Shown one piece after another: positions 17,306-29,042 of a stretch of DNA of 64,000 bases. The stretch is from positions 124,001 to 188,000 of the forward strand of contig CAWIZH010000004.1 of assembly GCA_963840565.1 (NCBI GenBank). Direction: 5' to 3'. The stretch comes from VRUE01 sp963840565. Lineage in GTDB: Bacteria > Actinomycetota > Thermoleophilia > Solirubrobacterales > 70-9. Numbering within the stretch: the stretch's first letter is position 1; every line of letters starts with the position of its first letter. The position numbers and the translations under genes were made by a program. Below the pieces are notes generated by a model that made no database searches, had not been told where the DNA came from, and worked only from the letters and a program-made list of their open reading frames with translations.

Positions 17306-20300
17306 ATGCGGGGGATGAGGTTGTTGGCGGCGATGGCGGCGGCATTGCTCCTCCTGTGTTCGGGTATCGCCTGGGCCCAGCAAGACAGCGCATCCGAAGC
17401 TCCCCCCGCCCCGAGCGAACCCTCGGCCGAAGAAGCCGGCGGCGAAATAGCCGCCGAGCGCACGGCCTCCTCCAAAACCTTCGAGCTCCCCGGCGGCAAG
17501 CTCGAAACGAGGATCTACCAAACCCCGGTCAACTATTCAGCCGCCGGAAATGACTGGAAGCCGATCGGCGAAGACCTGGAAGCCGAAGGCGCAACGCTCA
17601 ACAACGGCCCCAACGACTTCGAAGTCGCCCTGCCCGAGCAGATCGACTCCGCGCCCGCCCAGCTCACCGTCGGCGATCAATGGGTCGCCAGCGAACTGAT
17701 CGGCTCCCAAGCCGAAGCGGTCGAGCTCGAAGGCCAAATCGCAAGCTATGAAGCCCCGAACTCCGCCGTCTCCTTCAACTACACCGGCCTCAGCGACGGC
17801 CTGAAGGAGACCATCGAGATCGATGACGCCACCCAGGGCGCCTTCAGTTTCGACCTCAGCGCCTCCGAGGGCCTCACTCCGAGCCTCGAAGAGGGAGGGG
17901 CCATCGTCTTTCGCGACGAATCCGGCAACGTCGTCGCGACCCTGCCGGCGCCGAGCATGTCCGACAGCGCCGCTTCGCCCGAGGAATCGCGCGCGGTGCG
18001 CTACGAGCTCGGCCCCGAACAGGACGGCCACTGGCGCCTCACGGTCCGCGCCGACCCCCAATGGCTCCAAGCGCCGCAGAGAAGCTTCCCCGTGCGCATC
18101 GACCCCACCCTCGTAACCGGCCCTCCCTACGGCTGCGTGATCGGCGGGCGCAAAGGCCAGACCGGCTGGATCGACTGCGCCTCCTGGGGCCGGGAAACCT
18201 TCCTCGCCGGCTACACCCCTCAGCTCAACAGCGCCGAAGACGAATGGTGGCGCACGCTGATGAACTTCGACACCGCAGCGATTCCGGCGACAGCGCAGGT
18301 CAGCTCGGCGACCTTCAAGGTCCGTTCGACCGAAACCGCCCTGAACACGACCGGCGTCGAACTGCGCAAGGTGACCAAGCCCTGGACTTGGCAGGCGAGC
18401 TGGAGCCAATACGACGGGCCTACGCATCTGTGGACAACCGAAGGCGGCGATTACTCCACCTTGCTGGGCGAAATCCTCACCTCCAAACGCGGCAACCAGG
18501 CCGGCTGGTGGGAATTCCCCCTGCCCGCCAAAAGCATCGAAGAAGAAGCCACCGCGGGCAAGAAACTGCCGGTGGAGATGAAGCTGATCGACGACAAAGT
18601 GCGCGAATGCGCCAAGTAGCTGCACCAACCGCAAGGTCATCTTCGACTCCGGCGCGGCCAAAACCGAAGCCAACCGCCCCTACCTCTCCGTCATCTACAC
18701 GGTGCCGAGCTCCGAAGCCCCGGTCGCCTCCTACTCCTTCAACGAGGGCTCCGGGGAAACCGCTCACGACGGCTCCGGCAAAGCCCACGAAGGCACCCTG
18801 CACGGGGCCAAATGGAGCAGCGAAGGAAAGTACAGCGGCGCGATCTACTTCGACGGCAAAGAAGACCTGGTCACGGTCCCCGCCTCGCGCGAGCTTGACT
18901 TCTCGCCGGCCTTCACGCTTGAGGCCTGGGTCAAGCCCGACGAAGCCAACGAATGGAGCGCGGTAATCACCAAGGAAACGCCGGGCCTGATCAGCTACCA
19001 GCTGCACGCCGAAGCGGGCCACAAAAAGCCCGCCGGGGTCGTCTTTGACAACGAAGAAAAAGAAGCGATGGTCGAGGGCACGGGCGCGCTCCCGACCAAA
19101 GCCTGGTCCTACCTGGCCCTGGCCGACGACGGCGTAAACCTGCGCCTCTACGTCAACGGCGTGCTGGCCGGCACCTCCTCGACCGTCGCTGCCGCAGGCG
19201 GCGAAGGCCCTCTTCAGATCGGCGGCGACGCACCCTGGGCAGAAGACTCCTTCAAGGGCACGATCGACAACCTGCGCCTCTACAACCGCAACCTCAACGC
19301 CGAAGAAGTCAAAAAAGACGAAAGCCGGGCAGTCGGGGTCAAAGCGCCTACCGCTACCACCGAAGCCGCCACGGGCCTCACCGCCACCGAAGCGACGCTG
19401 AAAGGCTCCGTCAACCCCAACGGCACCGCCACCACTTACCAGTTCGAATACGGCGAAACGACCTCCTACGGGACGAAAGTGCCGGCGAGCCCGGCGTCAG
19501 CCGGATCAGGAACCACGGCCGTCGCGGTCAGCAAAGCGATCACCGGCCTCAAAGAAGGCACGGCCTACCACTTCCGTGTCGTCGCCGTCAACGAAGGCGA
19601 CACGACCTACGGGGAAGACAAAGCCTTCACGACGCCGAAACTGCCCAGCGTCACCACCGAAGCCGCCAGCGGCGTCAAAGAAATCGAAGCGACGCTGAAA
19701 GGCTCCGTCAACCCCAACGGCACCGCCACCACTTACCAGTTCGAATACGGCGAAACGACCTCCTACGGGGCGAAAGTCCCGCTCAGCCCCGAATCGGTCG
19801 GCTCGGGAACCACGGCTGTCGTCGTCAGTAAAGCGATCAGCGGGCTCAAAGAAGGCACGATCTACCACTACCGGGTTGTGGCCACGAATGCGGCAGGCAC
19901 AGTCCCTGGCTCGGACAAATTTTTTACTACCCTCGATCCGCCCGAGACGACGATCACCTCAGCGATGCCCACTTACACCGCCGGGAAAGCGCTCCGATCA
20001 CGTTCAGCTCAGACCAGGCGGGGTCTACTTTCAAATGCGGGTTTGACGAAGGCGAAAAACCGAGCAAAACCTGCACCGCTCCGTACTCGCTTCCCGAACA
20101 CCTGAGCCCGGGTTGGCACACCTTCGTCGTCGCGGCCATGAACTCCGGGGGGCTCGCCGATCCGACGCCCGCTAAGTATGTCCTCAACCCCGCGATCTAC
20201 CCGCCCGCGCCGCCGACAAGCAAGCTGACAGCCCCAACCGAAGGCGAGAAAACCGCCAGCTACTACACGCTGCAGGCCGAATGGGGCAAATCGCCCGAAG

Positions 20301-23300
20301 GCGGCGGCGTGACCGCCCTCACCTTCCAGATGAAGCTGTACTACTGGGACGAATTCAGGCCCGTCCCGGCAGAATGCGTGGTCGACGGAAAAGGAAAACA
20401 GGTGTCTTGGCCGTTGCCGGTTACGCAAAATCCGGGCCACAGCGACCCCGTCTTCTTGAAGGTATATGGCTGCTCTGCGTTCAAAAACGCCGGTTACCCG
20501 GAAGAAGACATCAAGTTCCGGGCGGTCTTCGACGGCGGCGTCCATGCGTCCGGAGCAAGCGAACCGGTGGCGACCGAATACGTCTACACGTTCGGGGGCG
20601 TAGGGGCTCCCACGGACGCCACTGAACAAGTCGGCCCGGCCAGCCTCGACTTGCTGACAGGCCAATACACGATCAGCCGCACCGATGTCTCGATTCCGGT
20701 GCCGGGCTCCGAAGCAAACCTGGAATTCGCGCGCACCTACGAATCGCATTACGGGAATCAGAAAGTTCCCTCGATGGTGCTTGGCGGCATGTGGCAGCCC
20801 TCGGCGCCGGCCGAACAGGCCTTCGAAGGCGAAGCGTGGTCCGAACTGCGCGAACGCCATGAACCCGAAGTGGCGGCGCAATATGACGAGGAATGCGAAG
20901 AAGAAGGCTACAGCCACGAAGAATGCTTGGTCGAAGAAGCGATTCCGGCGGCGGATTGGATCGAACTACTCGACAACGAAGGGGGCGCAGCGGCCTTCGA
21001 AATCCAGGGCGGCAACTACATTGCCCCCGAATACATGAAGGAATACGTGCTCACCAAGCAAGGATCGGGTGCGAGCGCGACCTTCGAACTGGCTAGCCCC
21101 GAAGGCACTCACACCGTCTTCGTCTACAACGAAGTCGGTATTCAGAACTCCTATCGCCCGGCCTCGATCTCTTGGCAGGCAACGGCCAAATCGGCGCGGA
21201 TGGTCTACGAGCACGTTGAAGGTACCGGTGAGTACCACCTGACTAAAATGATCTCTCCCGCACCTGCTGGGGTTACTTGCAGCGACTCGGCAGCAACCAA
21301 AACCGCGGGATGCCGCACGCTCACCTTCCAGTACTTCAGCTGCGAATGCGGCGGCTGGAATCGCCTCTCCTCGATCACCTACTACAACAGCTCGGGCCAA
21401 GAATCCCAAGCACAGGTGGTGGCTCAGTACGAATACGACGCTAAATATCGCCTGATCGCGGAGTGGGACCCGCGCATATCGCCGAGCTTGAAAGAAACCT
21501 ACGGCTACGACGAATGGTACAAGATGCAGTCGCTCACTCCACCCGGCCAGGAACCCGTTAAATTCGAATACTACGATTGGCATAGCTCCCATCTGCAGGG
21601 GCGGCTTCGGAGCGTGAGTCGGGCGAGCCTGCTTGAAAGTCCGAAAACCGCTCAGACCACGATCGTCTATGAAGTACCGATTAGTGCTAGCGGTGCTCCC
21701 TATGACCTGAGCCCGGCAAGCGTCGCCGAATGGGGTCAGACCGACTACCCGGTCAACGCAACGGCGATCTTCCCGCCGACTGAGGTCCCAGGGGAACCGC
21801 CGAGCGACTACAACCAGGCGACCGTCGAGTACATGGACCCTGATGGCTACGTTGTCAATACGGCATCCCCCCAGGTGCCGGGAGTGAGCGGCTTGTCGCT
21901 TTCCACGAGCGAAACGGACCGGCACGGAAACGTGGTTCGCTCGCTCTTGCCTCAAAATCGCCTGCTGGCGCTCGCGGCGGGCAAAGAATCGGCTGCGCGG
22001 TCGCACCAGCTGGACAGTCAGTCGACTTACTCGGCTGACGGGACCGAAATGCTCGAATCGCTGGGACCGCTTCACAAAGTGCGGCTTGAATCGGGTTCGA
22101 CGGTGGAAGCCCGCGCACGCACGTTCGTCCAGTACGACCAGGGCGCCCCGAAACCGCCCGAAGGCACCCCGATGCCGCATCTGCCGACCACCGAAACGAC
22201 CAGCGCCAGGACCCCCGGGGGGGAAGATCTTGAATCGCGCATCACCGAAACCCACTACGACTGGACGCTGCGCAAGCCCACGGAAACGATCGCCGACGCG
22301 GCAGAAGGCGGGCTCAAACTGAAGACCCGGATTGCCTACGACCCAACGACGGGCCTGCCCACAGAACGCAGCTTGCCCGCCAAACCCGAAGGCGGCGATG
22401 CGCACACGACCAAGACCATCTACTACACGGCAGCGCCCGTCGGAAGCGGCGGTCCCTGCGAAAAGAGCTCCTACGCGGGCCTTCCCTGTAAGACCATGCC
22501 GGCGAGCCAGCCGGGAACGGCGGGATTGCCGGAACTCCTCGTCACCCGCTACGCCAAATACAACAGCTTGGATGAGCCCGAAGAAGTCATCGAAAGTCCC
22601 GGAGGCAAAGAAGAAGCAGGGAAAACCCGCAAAACGATCACTACGTACGACACCGCCGGGCGCGTAGTCGCGAGCAAGCAGATAGGCGGAGGAACCCAGC
22701 TACCCCCGAGCCAGACCGTCTACAACAAAGACACGGGGATGCCCGTAGAACAGAAGCTCACCTGCGAAAGCGAATGCGCCGCGGGCTTCGGCTACGCCTC
22801 GGCCTTCGGCGAAGAAGGCAGCGCCACCGGGCAGTTCAACCACCCCGCCGACGTAGCGATCGACGCCAAAGGCAACCTCTGGGTGGCCGACAAGGCCAAC
22901 AACCGGATCGAGCAGTTCACCGAAGGCGGCGGATCGGCCAAAGCGTTCGGCTCCTCCGGCTCGACCGGCGGCAAACTGAGTTCGCCCTCGGGGATCGCGA
23001 TCGATCCCAGCGGCAACGTCTGGGTCGCCGATACTGGCAACACGCGGGTCGAGGAGTTCAACGAAAAAGGCGAATTCCTCGCCACCTTCGGCACCAACGT
23101 GAACAAAACCAAGGTCGAAAGTGGCGGTACCCAGGCCGAAAAGAACCTATGTACCGCGGCCTCCAAAAACGTCTGCCAGGCAGGCACAGCGGGGAGCTCA
23201 GAAGGCCAGATGAAAGAACCGGTGGGCATCGGTTCATCGTCGGGCGGCAACATCTACGTCGTCGAGAAGGGCAACGGCCGGGTCGAGAAGTTCAGCCCGA

Positions 23301-25477
23301 CGGGCGAACTTCTTGCCAAATTCGCCGGGCCCGGCAGCGGCACCGGCCAGCTCAAAGAACCGGGCGCGATCGCCGTTGCCCCTGATGCCTCTGTCTGGGT
23401 GGCGGACTCCGGCAACAACCGCATCCAGCACTGGAGCTCGACCTTCTCCCTCATCGGCACCTACGGCAAAGAAGGGAGCGCCAATGGGGAATTCAAACAC
23501 CCAGACGCGATCGAGGCCGACTCCTCGGGCAACGTCTTGGTCGCCGACCAGGGCAACTCGAGGGTCCAGAAGCTAAGCGAAGGGGGGAGCTTCATCGCCC
23601 GCTTCGGGGCGGCCGAACCAGGCCCCGGCCAGTTCGCCTTCAGCGACCCGGTCGGCATCGCCGTCAACGCCAAAGGCAACGTCTGGGTCACCGACCCCGG
23701 CCACAACCAGATCCAGAAGTGGGTCCCCCAGGCCGAATTCGACACTCAGGCGATCGTGACCGAATACGACAAACTCGGCCGCCCGGTCAAATACACCGAC
23801 GCCGACGGCAATACCTCAGAAGTGACCTACGACCTGCTCGGCCGCCCGACGAAAGTCAGCGACGGCAAGGGAACCCAGACTTACGGCTACGACACGATCT
23901 CCGGCCTCCTGGTCGCGATGGAAGACTCCGCTGCCGGGCTCTTCACCGCCGGATACAACGCCGACGGCGCGATGACCGAACAGGGCCTGCCCGACGGTCT
24001 CCTCGCCAAAATGACCTACGACGAAGCGGGCCAGCCGACCAAACTCACCTACACCAAGGTCACCAGCTGCACCGAAAAATGCACCTGGCTGGAAGAAAGC
24101 CAGGAACGCTCGATCTACGGCCAGATCCTCTCGCAGAAAAGCCTGAGCTCAAGCCAGGAATATTCCTACGACAAAGCGGGCAGGCTGACCCTGGTCCACG
24201 ACACGCCCACCGGCGGAGGCTGCACGACGCGCGCCTATGCCTTCGACGCCGATTCCAACCGGACCAGCTTGACCACGCGCGCCCCCGGGGCCGGCGGCGC
24301 CTGCGTGGAATCGGGCGGCACCAAACAGAGCTACAGCTACGACGCCGCGGACCGCCTGACCGGCGAAGGCATCGTCTACGACAGCTTCGGCCGGATCACA
24401 AGCCTGCCGGGCGCCTACGCGGGCGGCAGCACGCTCAAAACCAGCTTCTACAGCAACGAAATGCTTGCCAGTCAGTCCCAGGGCGGCATCACCAACAGCT
24501 ACCAGCTCGACTCCACTGGCCGAGTGCGCCAGGTCGTCCAGACCGGGGGTAAAGAAGGCACCGAAGTCTTCCACTACGCGATGGCCTCGGACTCGACCCT
24601 ATGGACGGACCGCGGTTCGACCTGGACCCGCAACATCGGCGGCATCGGTGGAGGGCTAGCAGCGATCCAATCGAGCACCGGCGAAACCAGCCTTCAGCTC
24701 GCGAACATGCACGGGGATGTCGTCGCCACGACAAGCCTCAGCACCACGGCCAAAGAACCGACGGCCAAATTCGACTTCGACGAGTTCGGCAATCCGAAAT
24801 CAGGCAGTGCCGGGCGCTTCGGCTGGCTTGGCGGCAAGCAGCGTCGCGCAGAACTGCCCTCAGGCGTGATCCAGATGGGGGTACGGAGTTATGTGCCCGC
24901 TTTGGGCCGGTTCATCACTCCGGATCCAGTCCTAGGGGGTTCGGCCAATGCCTATGACTACGCTGACCAGGATCCAGTCAATAATTTCGATCTGAGCGGC
25001 GAATGCTCGCGAAAAAGCGTGAGCTGTGCGAAAAGGAACTCTGCAAGGCTTAAACACCACGCCCGCCGGCAAGCGAGGAGCCACGGTTTGGGGCGCCTCG
25101 CAAGCCACGGAAGCGGCGCTCGTGCGTCAGGATTGCTTCAAACCACGGGCGGGTTCGCTGCCAAGCTTGCGAAGGATATCTCAGGTCAGTTGAATAGCTC
25201 AGCTGGCCAGGCAGCCGCCACCGCGTTTAGATACCTCAGGCAATCGGCCGCAGAATCCACAGGCTTCACGACGGCGACCCAAATAGCAGAACGTGCAATG
25301 GCAATGTTCGAAGGGGCTGCCAGCTGGACAGGCGCTCATCAGCAGCAAATCGGTACCTGCGTGAAAGGCGCTGCGGAGGGATTCGTGTCCAATCGCTATC
25401 TTCTTATTGCTGGGGAGGACGGCGCAGCGGCGTTGGGTCTCTACATGGCCGTGAAGTGTGGCATTGCGTTTCTTTAA
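17306..25477 (+). CDS. Giant secreted RHS/YD-repeat protein with NHL propeller (teneurin-like layout)
   Basis: About 2,720 residues after joining three frames (breaks near 18615 and 19990; the last 5.3 kb is uninterrupted). In order: a signal peptide (LLAAMAAALLLLCSGIAWAQ); a DNRLRE-like beta region (WWRTLMNFDTAAIPATAQVSS); a LamG-like domain (VASYSFNEGSGETA, LYVNGVLAGTSS); two 99-residue fibronectin-like repeats; an RHS entry segment (GPASLDLLTGQYTISRTDVS); YD repeats; about six NHL repeats at nt 22770-23745 (NLWVADKANNRIEQF); more YD repeats (YDLLGRPTKVSDGKG); and the RHS core end ALGRFITPDPV...NAYDYADQDPVNNFDLSGE. A unique C-terminus of about 155 residues follows and ends hydrophobic. RHS proteins encase or deliver variable C-terminal domains. 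AAGGGGGAG lies 3 nt before ATG 17306; ATG 17315 is possible. Confidence 0.9.
19389..19769 (+). repeat. 84-bp perfect direct repeat within the RHS gene
   Basis: Copies at 19389-19472 and 19686-19769 are identical over 84 bp, and over 92 bp with one mismatch, offset by 297 bp (99 codons). They encode TLKGSVNPNGTATTYQFEYG in two tandem fibronectin-like domains, whose remaining sequence has diverged. This suggests recent duplication or gene conversion. Confidence 0.85.
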
Positions 25478-25527
25478 CCCTCATCCAACTTCAGCGTGAC
25501 GAAAGCCGAAAGAGTTCGCCGACCAAT

Positions 25528-26544
25528 ATGCCATCGTTGATGAGCGCCTCAAGCACCAGCGTTCCACACTCCCTGCCTGGCGATGGCTACCTGCAGCCAA
25601 ATCGTTATCGACGATACATCCTTGTTGTCACCGCCATTGTCTTGTTCGCTCTACCTGTTACCGCGGCTGCTAGATCCGGGTACGAAGTTCATGCCGGCGG
25701 CCTCAAGCTAGTCCTTCCCGTGCGACACAGTGCTAAATATGTAATCTCAGTCTCAGCAAATGAGCAGCAACGCGTCAAATTTGTAGTCAATGGTCCTTTT
25801 TCAACAACCGAATACTCAACAGAGGGCTATGTGAGCAGTCGGCGCCTCGTAGCCACTTTCGGCTCATTGGGCCGAGTCGATGTCAAGCTGCATTTCACCC
25901 GGAACTTTTCTGAGCCATCCCACAACGGACACTGCAAGGGACGTGGTTCTCGCTACCAGGAAGGGACCTACCGCGGCGTGTTGGAATTTTCTCAATCGGG
26001 GGACACTCCCACCATCTCCCACACGCATGGCCGGCTTTACTTCACGCACCGCTTCAAGCAGGTCTGCAAGCGCCAGCAAGTCGGGGCAGGCGGCAACAGC
26101 AAGCTGAGCCGCGAAACCGAAGTCGGCTTCCTTGCCGTCGATGGGGAGACCGGAGGCCGTACGGTTCTCCTCGAAGCCCTTGACCTTGCCTTGAAGCGCA
26201 AGCCGGCGCGCTCAGCAGGAAGCCTCGGCGTAGAGATATACGAAGGACGCGAAGGAGTCCGGATTACCAGGAAGAGAAGTGTCCTTACCGACCACAACTC
26301 GTTCATTATGAGCAAGCGCGGCGACGTTCCTGAAACTGTCGAAGTGGATCCTCCGGCTCCCTTTATTGGCCGTGCCCTCTACTCTTCCGGTCCAGGATCT
26401 TCTTCCAGTTGGACCGGAGATCTCAGCGTCCACCTATCCGGAGTGGGCATGGTACCCCTCACCGGCCCGGCTTTCAGCGCCAGCCTGTGCCGCAGTTCCT
26501 TTATAGCCAGCTACGAAGACTGTGCTCCCCGCCACCAACGCTAG
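25528..26544 (+). CDS. Secreted protein of unknown family, copy A1
   Basis: About 338 residues, starting at ATG 25528 or 25540, 50 bp after the RHS stop. An N-terminal membrane/signal segment (YILVVTAIVLFALPVTAAARS) precedes a likely beta-rich domain. Homology to the protein at 28093 is visible by eye: ATFGSLGRVDVKLHF, GTYRGVLEFSQSGDTP and the C-terminal PPAPFIGRALYS...WTGDLSVHLSGVGMVPLTGPAF. Cysteines fall near HNGHCKGRG, FKQVCKRQ and SLCRS. GC content is lower than in the core genes. Its position directly after an RHS gene would fit an immunity or partner protein, but no known immunity family is recognised. Confidence 0.7.
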   Translation: MPSLMSASSTSVPHSLPGDGYLQPNRYRRYILVVTAIVLFALPVTAAARSGYEVHAGGLKLVLPVRHSAKYVISVSANEQQRVKFVVNGPFSTTEYSTEGYVSSRRLVATFGSLGRVDVKLHFTRNFSEPSHNGHCKGRGSRYQEGTYRGVLEFSQSGDTPTISHTHGRLYFTHRFKQVCKRQQVGAGGNSKLSRETEVGFLAVDGETGGRTVLLEALDLALKRKPARSAGSLGVEIYEGREGVRITRKRSVLTDHNSFIMSKRGDVPETVEVDPPAPFIGRALYSSGPGSSSSWTGDLSVHLSGVGMVPLTGPAFSASLCRSSFIASYEDCAPRHQR

Positions 26545-26593
26545 GATACTCGCCCTGAATGTCATCCCGAGGTCCTGATGACCGGCGCTTTGC

Positions 26594-26989
26594 TTAGAGT
26601 CCGCCTTCAAACATAGGTACGGTCCAAGCGGCTTCGCGCGCAGCTCGCTCAGACTCAGGAAATGCAGTTACGAATTTGCGCGGTAGGAAACGGCGCTTGA
26701 GGATGACATCTACGACTCGGCCACACTCTGCGACTTCCTGGGCCCAGGCAATTGCTTGACCGCGATCATCGAATGATCGCTGCCAGCGTCCATCAAATCC
26801 AACTTCGTATCTAGCCACATTCCTAGTATGACCGATATCGTCTGAAAGTACCACAAACAAATCGCACAACTGCTTCGAAAATGGGCCGCCATATCGTGTC
26901 GACCAGCGATCCAGGAAGGTGTCCGCCAAACGCCTCGGCGATGCGATAGAACACTCGCGGCATACCGAAATAGGTTTCCGATCTCTCAC
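26594..26989 (-). CDS. Small protein of unknown family, copy B1
   Basis: 131 residues. The N-terminus has two cysteines (VCRECS); the middle reads RYEVGFDGRWQRSFDDRGQAIAWAQEVAE, then VDVILKRRFLPRKFVTAFPESERAA. The C-terminal half is clearly homologous to the fragment at 29043-29285. It looks like a compact alpha/beta fold, vaguely like DUF2188-type proteins, but I cannot place it. It is convergent to copy A1, with 49 bp between. No signal peptide is seen, so it is probably cytoplasmic. Lower GC than neighbours; a candidate cytoplasmic immunity protein by position only. Confidence 0.6.
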   Translation of the reverse strand: MRDRKPISVCRECSIASPRRLADTFLDRWSTRYGGPFSKQLCDLFVVLSDDIGHTRNVARYEVGFDGRWQRSFDDRGQAIAWAQEVAECGRVVDVILKRRFLPRKFVTAFPESERAAREAAWTVPMFEGGL

Positions 26990-27049
26990 GAGAATCGATC
27001 ATGACGGCGCGGATCGCCGACGGCGGATCCAGCGGGGAGAGGGGGTTTT

Positions 27050-28099
27050 GTGAAGAAGTTCAGGTTTGATGGGGCGTTCGCGTTTTGGAGCGCTTGTGCA
27101 GCGCTCGTTGTTTCGGCGTTTATCGGTCCGGCATGCGCGGGCGCATCGTCTGCGCCGCCAGAAGGACCGTGGTTGGCCTTCCCAGCGATGAATACGCTAA
27201 CGCCATCGGGCTTCAGCCTTGGAGGGATGGCGGCCGACGGTTCGGGTCGGGTTGTCATCGCGCGTGGGTCACGGCGCGGCATCGCGCCGAATCCGTTCTC
27301 GACGGTCAGTTGGTCGGCAGACGGCGCGTGGCTTGCGTTCGCTGGACTTAAGGGGCCCCGGAAAGGCATATACGAGCTTCGTCCGGATGGCACCGGCACG
27401 CGTTTCCTCGTTGGTACGGAAGGAGGCAGGAATCCCATCCTCTCCCCCGATGGGAGCAAGCTGGCCTTTGTCCGCGACAATTTCCGGATCGGGGCCGCGA
27501 CGACTTTGGTTGCCGACGCGGACGGGCGGAAGGCGGTTCAGTTGACCCCTCGGCACAGAGCCGTTGAATACCTGCCGTCGTCGTTCTCGCCCGACGGCTC
27601 GGTTTTGGCCGTAACTCGCAAGGACCTGAGGTCAAATAGCTCGAGGGTGTTGCTATTCGGGCTTGACGGGCGTCCGGATGTCCGGGTCTTGGCCCGGCAA
27701 GCGTCCGAAGCGGTCTTTTCGCCAGACGGTTCGCAGATCGCACTCGTGCGCCAGAGGACGGCTCGGCGCGAAAAGCTGCCAGTAGTAGTCAGCAAGGATC
27801 TTTACGTCATGAGCGCAGATGGCGCTTCGAACGAGGCGGTAGCGCCCACCCGCCGTTTGGCCGAGACGCACCCGAGCTGGGACCCATCGGGACAGAGGAT
27901 CGCCTTCAACTCGTACCACATCAGCAAGGACCCAATCGAAGCGCTCTTCAACGATCTCCTGCCGTTTGGCAACTCGATCATGGAGGTCAACGCCGATGGG
28001 AGTTGCAAGCAGAAGATCCTCTCATTGAGAAATGGTGCTCTCCGCGGACCGGCATGGAGGCCGGGACAAGGACGTGAGGCGGGCCGGATCGAGTGCTGA
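27050..28099 (+). CDS. Secreted TolB-like beta-propeller protein
   Basis: 349 residues. A signal peptide (FWSACAALVVSAFIGPACAGA) is followed by PD40/WD40-like blades of the TolB type: VSWSADGAWLAFAG, PILSPDGSKLAFVRD, SSFSPDGSVLAVTRK, AVFSPDGSQIALVRQ, PSWDPSGQRIAFNSY, each ending in the xSPDGxxxAF pattern. It probably binds protein or cell-wall ligands outside the membrane; no catalytic site is seen. Start GTG 27050 follows a purine-rich GGGGAGAGGGGG. Its stop overlaps the start of the next secreted gene, so the two are probably co-translated. It sits between the two copies of the A/B pair. Confidence 0.8.
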   Translation: MKKFRFDGAFAFWSACAALVVSAFIGPACAGASSAPPEGPWLAFPAMNTLTPSGFSLGGMAADGSGRVVIARGSRRGIAPNPFSTVSWSADGAWLAFAGLKGPRKGIYELRPDGTGTRFLVGTEGGRNPILSPDGSKLAFVRDNFRIGAATTLVADADGRKAVQLTPRHRAVEYLPSSFSPDGSVLAVTRKDLRSNSSRVLLFGLDGRPDVRVLARQASEAVFSPDGSQIALVRQRTARREKLPVVVSKDLYVMSADGASNEAVAPTRRLAETHPSWDPSGQRIAFNSYHISKDPIEALFNDLLPFGNSIMEVNADGSCKQKILSLRNGALRGPAWRPGQGREAGRIEC

Positions 28100-28988
28100 C
28101 ATCGGGACGTCTTGCATCCCGGCGAACCGTTGCGACCGGGGCGTGCCTGTTGGCCTGCGGGCTGGTGTTCTTCCTGGTTTCTCCTGCGATGGCGAATGCA
28201 GAAGAATCAACGAGCGAAACGTCGGCCGACATCACGCTCAAAGGAAGTGACGGTTCGCTGGTCTCGGTTCACGCCGCCGACGGTACCGCCAGTTTCAGCG
28301 TCAGTCCTCGGCCGCCGCGGCTGGGAAATCAGGAGCGCTCCGAATACGTCGCCCCGGCATCGACCTCTGGCGAATCATTCAGGCCAGCTTCGGGAGCTTC
28401 GGCGAAATCGCCGTTCGCTTTGTCCCGTCGGGAAAGGTCCAAACGCAAATCGTCAAGCTGCCTCCTCACTGCAGCGGCCCAAAGAAAATCGTCAGGCGCG
28501 AAGGAGCCTTCGTCGGAACGATCAGGTTCACAGGTGAGAACGGCTACACCAGCGTCGATACGCAAGAAGCGGTTGGTTTCGTGGGTACTCCTTCCTTCTT
28601 CGGGTGTTTCATCGCCGGCCCGGCGGAGGGACCCGGTAGCCGGCGGCGGATCCCAACGCTGCTTAACGCGAGCACGATGGGCCGCAAGCTGGGGTTCGAG
28701 GCCGTTCTGCAGCGCCGTGGCCAGGTTGAATTCTCCGCTGCGGAAACTGCCAAGGTCGGGAACGTATCGATCCCTTCGCATCGTGGCCAAGAGGTCCAGG
28801 CCCTCCCGCTTCCGGTTCGATCGCGCCTTGCGCACGGCGACCGTGGTGCCGCCGGCGCCGTTTTCCGGGACCGCGACGTTCCGGCGCGGCGCAAAGGGAT
28901 CGGTTCCTACTTGGTCCGGCTCACTTGCGGTTTCTTTTCCCGGACAGCCGGGCGTGCCGCTCGTCGGGTCTGCCTTCACCAGGTTTGA
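28093..28988 (+). CDS. Secreted protein of unknown family, copy A2 (frameshifted)
   Basis: Paralogue of the protein at 25528. A signal peptide (GACLLACGLVFFLVSPAMANA) is followed, across frames, by ASFGSFGEIAVRFVP, PPHCSGPKK, GAFVGTIRFTGENGYTS and a C-terminal VVPPAPFSGTATFR...TWSGSLAVSFPGQPGVPLVGSAF, matching A1 in order. Frame changes lie near 28370, 28600 and 28770. The exact end is uncertain: the homologous sequence runs to about 28990 and I use the nearest stop. Start GTG 28093 overlaps the TolB-like stop. Whether this copy is decayed or only misread cannot be told from one sequence. Confidence 0.6.
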
Positions 28989-29042
28989 CGCTGGGCGGGC
29001 TGTGATGCTGGGCGGGCTCAGGTCACCGCGGAGGGAAGTTTC

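Noticed and set aside
24990..25477. A known polymorphic-toxin domain at the RHS C-terminus.
   Set aside because: No HNH, deaminase, ADP-ribosyltransferase or peptidase motif is readable, so the effector label is left open.
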